Notes under the pieces: model-generated | Database searches by the model: none | What the model saw: only the letters and a program-made list of their open reading frames with translations | What the model was told of the DNA's origin: nothing | Shown here: piece by piece, positions 62,498 to 64,000 of the stretch | Layout: every line of letters begins with the position of its first letter | How positions within the stretch are numbered: the stretch's first letter is position 1 | Program-made: the position numbers and the translations under genes | DNA from: Paludicola sp. MB14-C6 | Lineage (GTDB): Bacteria > Bacillota > Clostridia > Oscillospirales > Ruminococcaceae | DNA length: 64,000 nt | Assembly (NCBI RefSeq): GCF_030908625.1 | Contig: NZ_CP133133.1 | Span: 930,001 to 994,000, forward strand | Reading direction: 5' to 3'

Positions 62498-62526
62498 ATT
62501 ATATCATTATATGAATATTTTGTCAA
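62498..62526 (-). promoter_or_regulatory. Consensus promoter of the ABC-F gene
   Basis: Reverse strand TTGACA (62521-62526), 17-bp spacer, TATAAT (62498-62503): both hexamers perfect, giving a leader of about 255 nt. Confidence 0.88.
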
Positions 62527-62537
62527 TTAGATAGTAA

Positions 62538-62568
62538 AACAGGTGAAAGCAACTTGCTCTCACCTGTT
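62538..62568 (-). terminator. Terminator of the sugar transferase gene
   Basis: Reverse strand AACAGGTGAGAGC / GCTTTCACCTGTT hairpin (one G.U), 5-base loop, TTTTACT tail. Confidence 0.82.
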
Positions 62569-62575
62569 AATTTTA

Positions 62576-63988
62576 TTATTTATCTGTACTTTGATGTTCT
62601 TGTTCTTGATGCTTCACAAATTCAACAATACTTTCTTCTGTAAAGCCTTCTGTGCTATCAGATTTAAAGAACACTTTTACTGTTTGGAACATAATTACGA
62701 TATCTTGCCATACGCTGTATTTTTCAATATACATTAAGTCAAGAATCAGCTTGTCCTTCGGCGTAGTATTATATTTACCAGCAATTTGTGCTAAACCGGT
62801 TAATCCGGCCTTCGCACGAAGACGATATCGAAATTCAGGTAAATCATTTTCGTATTTTTCAACGTGTTCAATACGTTCCGGACGAGGTCCAACAACACTC
62901 ATATCGCCAATTAAAATGTTAATAAGCTGTGGTAATTCATCAATACGTAACTTTCTTAGAATATTACCAACAGGAGTGATACGATCATCATGATCACTAG
63001 CAGGTCGATAACCTTCTTTTTTATCCGCATCGACAATCATCGTTCTAAATTTCAGCACATTGAAAATTTTACCGTTTAAAGTTGCACGTTCTTGTTTAAA
63101 GAAAACAGGGCCTTTATCATATAACTTAATGCATAACGCTTCAATTAACATAATCGGGCTGAATACAATTAACGCTACACTTGAAATAATAATATCAATC
63201 GTTCGCTTTAAGAATTTTTGTTCAAAAGATAGTCCTTTAATATTAGAGACTAACATTGGCATATCATCTAAAACATTGTGTTTTGAATAATTTACTACGA
63301 TATCACTTAATTCCGCATTCAAATAAACATTCACATAGTGTTTATACGCATAGTCGATAATATCACTTTTATCCTGTGCAGGAACATTATAAATGAATAT
63401 AGAATCACTATGGCGAATCAGCTTACGTAAATTAGGATCCTTAAAGGAAATAACATCAGTCACTTTATATTGCTTTTTATACTTTCCGATTTTAGGTAAA
63501 ATCTCGGAAGCACTTGCTTCATCAAAACATATTAACACACATTTTTCAGGTGGGTTAATTCTAAAATAAACGTAATTACCGAAATAAACAAATATGGTAA
63601 CTATCAATAAATGCAATATGAAAATAACTAACAAAATTCCAATACTTTTTAAAGTAAACATTCTTTGGTCTAACGAGTGGGTATTCATAATGCATAATTG
63701 CAAATAAGTAACCGCATCGGTTATAAAAGCGGCAATTCCCAATGAAGATATAATATCCTTGCTTTTTTTCTTTCCAATTGCAAAGCCACCATAAACTGCC
63801 GTCATACTAATACCAATAATAACAAAAGTAGTCATTGTTATTGCGGCTGTTCTGGTTTGATCAATAATTTGCGGATGGTCTATAGAAAATAATCCAAAGA
63901 AAACCACAAATAAACTAATAAACAATAACGACTTAATAATAAATATTGTTGTCTTCTTAAGACTGCGAATCATTTTTTTTATTGCCAT
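62576..63988 (-). CDS. Undecaprenyl-phosphate sugar phosphotransferase (WcaJ/PssY type)
   Basis: Starts exopolysaccharide or capsule repeat synthesis by moving a sugar-1-phosphate from a UDP-sugar to undecaprenyl phosphate. 470 residues: four membrane helices (about 10-140), a CoA-binding-like middle region, a further helix, and the bacterial sugar transferase domain (about 258-455) with KRTIDIIISSVALIVFSPIM, FFKQERATLNGKIFNVLKFRTM and LRAKAGLTGLAQIAGKYNT. GGAGG precedes the ATG. Whether other polysaccharide genes follow lies beyond the window edge. UDP-hexoses from the galE operon would be suitable substrates. Confidence 0.9.
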   Translation of the reverse strand: MAIKKMIRSLKKTTIFIIKSLLFISLFVVFFGLFSIDHPQIIDQTRTAAITMTTFVIIGISMTAVYGGFAIGKKKSKDIISSLGIAAFITDAVTYLQLCIMNTHSLDQRMFTLKSIGILLVIFILHLLIVTIFVYFGNYVYFRINPPEKCVLICFDEASASEILPKIGKYKKQYKVTDVISFKDPNLRKLIRHSDSIFIYNVPAQDKSDIIDYAYKHYVNVYLNAELSDIVVNYSKHNVLDDMPMLVSNIKGLSFEQKFLKRTIDIIISSVALIVFSPIMLIEALCIKLYDKGPVFFKQERATLNGKIFNVLKFRTMIVDADKKEGYRPASDHDDRITPVGNILRKLRIDELPQLINILIGDMSVVGPRPERIEHVEKYENDLPEFRYRLRAKAGLTGLAQIAGKYNTTPKDKLILDLMYIEKYSVWQDIVIMFQTVKVFFKSDSTEGFTEESIVEFVKHQEQEHQSTDK

Positions 63989-64000
63989 AGCAAAGCCTCC

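Overview
The window looks like a chromosomal segment of a low-G+C, endospore-forming Clostridia member, most like an anaerobic Oscillospirales/Ruminococcaceae-type organism. The reasons are the AT-rich sequence, consensus AGGAGG-type ribosome binding sites, sporulation genes (gpr, spoIIP with a sigma-E-like promoter), a Na+-decarboxylase-type beta subunit, a PflX-type radical SAM protein, and the typical Firmicutes orders rplS-lepB-rbgA-rnhB-yraN and tig-clpP-clpX. I saw no rRNA, tRNA, CRISPR array or prophage. Composition and taxonomy are judged by eye and not computed.

Layout. 0-8 kb: nucleoside salvage (deoC-deoD), a membrane diguanylate cyclase, a three-gene sugar-activation operon (nucleotidyltransferase, NahK-like anomeric kinase, galE), an EamA exporter and a PAP2 phosphatase. 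8-15 kb: an XRE regulator, a histidine phosphatase, and a proline operon (DUF975-like membrane protein, proB, proA, a one-pass membrane protein, cyclophilin). 15-20 kb: a DUF218 protein, a membrane-anchored C39-like protease, a PflX-type radical SAM protein and a chemoreceptor. 20-24.5 kb: LacI regulator-xylA-xylB, with a clear promoter/operator. 24.6-35 kb: proteostasis (clpX, clpP, tig), a phosphoesterase, thrC, a dipeptidase, an RNase HII-YraN fusion, rbgA, lepB and rplS with a long structured leader. 35-45 kb: secG, rnr, a paired PH-domain membrane module, a YabE-like 3D-domain protein, spoIIP-gpr and divergent rpsT. 45-48 kb: small membrane proteins, a candidate small RNA, a DEAD-box helicase and a decayed IS3 element. 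48-54 kb: a giant two-catalytic-domain chitinase, then two overlapping small frames. 54-64 kb: a decarboxylase beta subunit with a tiny membrane partner, a LysR regulator, a DUF218-HD fusion, a GH113-like hydrolase, a threonine aldolase, an Lsa-type ABC-F protein behind an attenuator-like leader, and a sugar-phosphate transferase.

How the genes work together. The carbohydrate theme is strong: chitin (GH18), xylose (xylAB), possibly mannan-type glycans (GH113-like) and HexNAc/galactose activation by a Leloir-bypass-like set. Secretion and envelope genes (secG, lepB, YabE-like, sugar transferase) are scattered among housekeeping operons.

The less ordinary points are the attenuator-like leader of the ABC-F gene, a family of about 100-150 bp hairpin elements with shared terminal repeats, the DUF218-HD fusion, the double GH18 chitinase with near-identical internal repeats, an orphan promoter-terminator unit that could be a small RNA, and several proteins under 60 residues.
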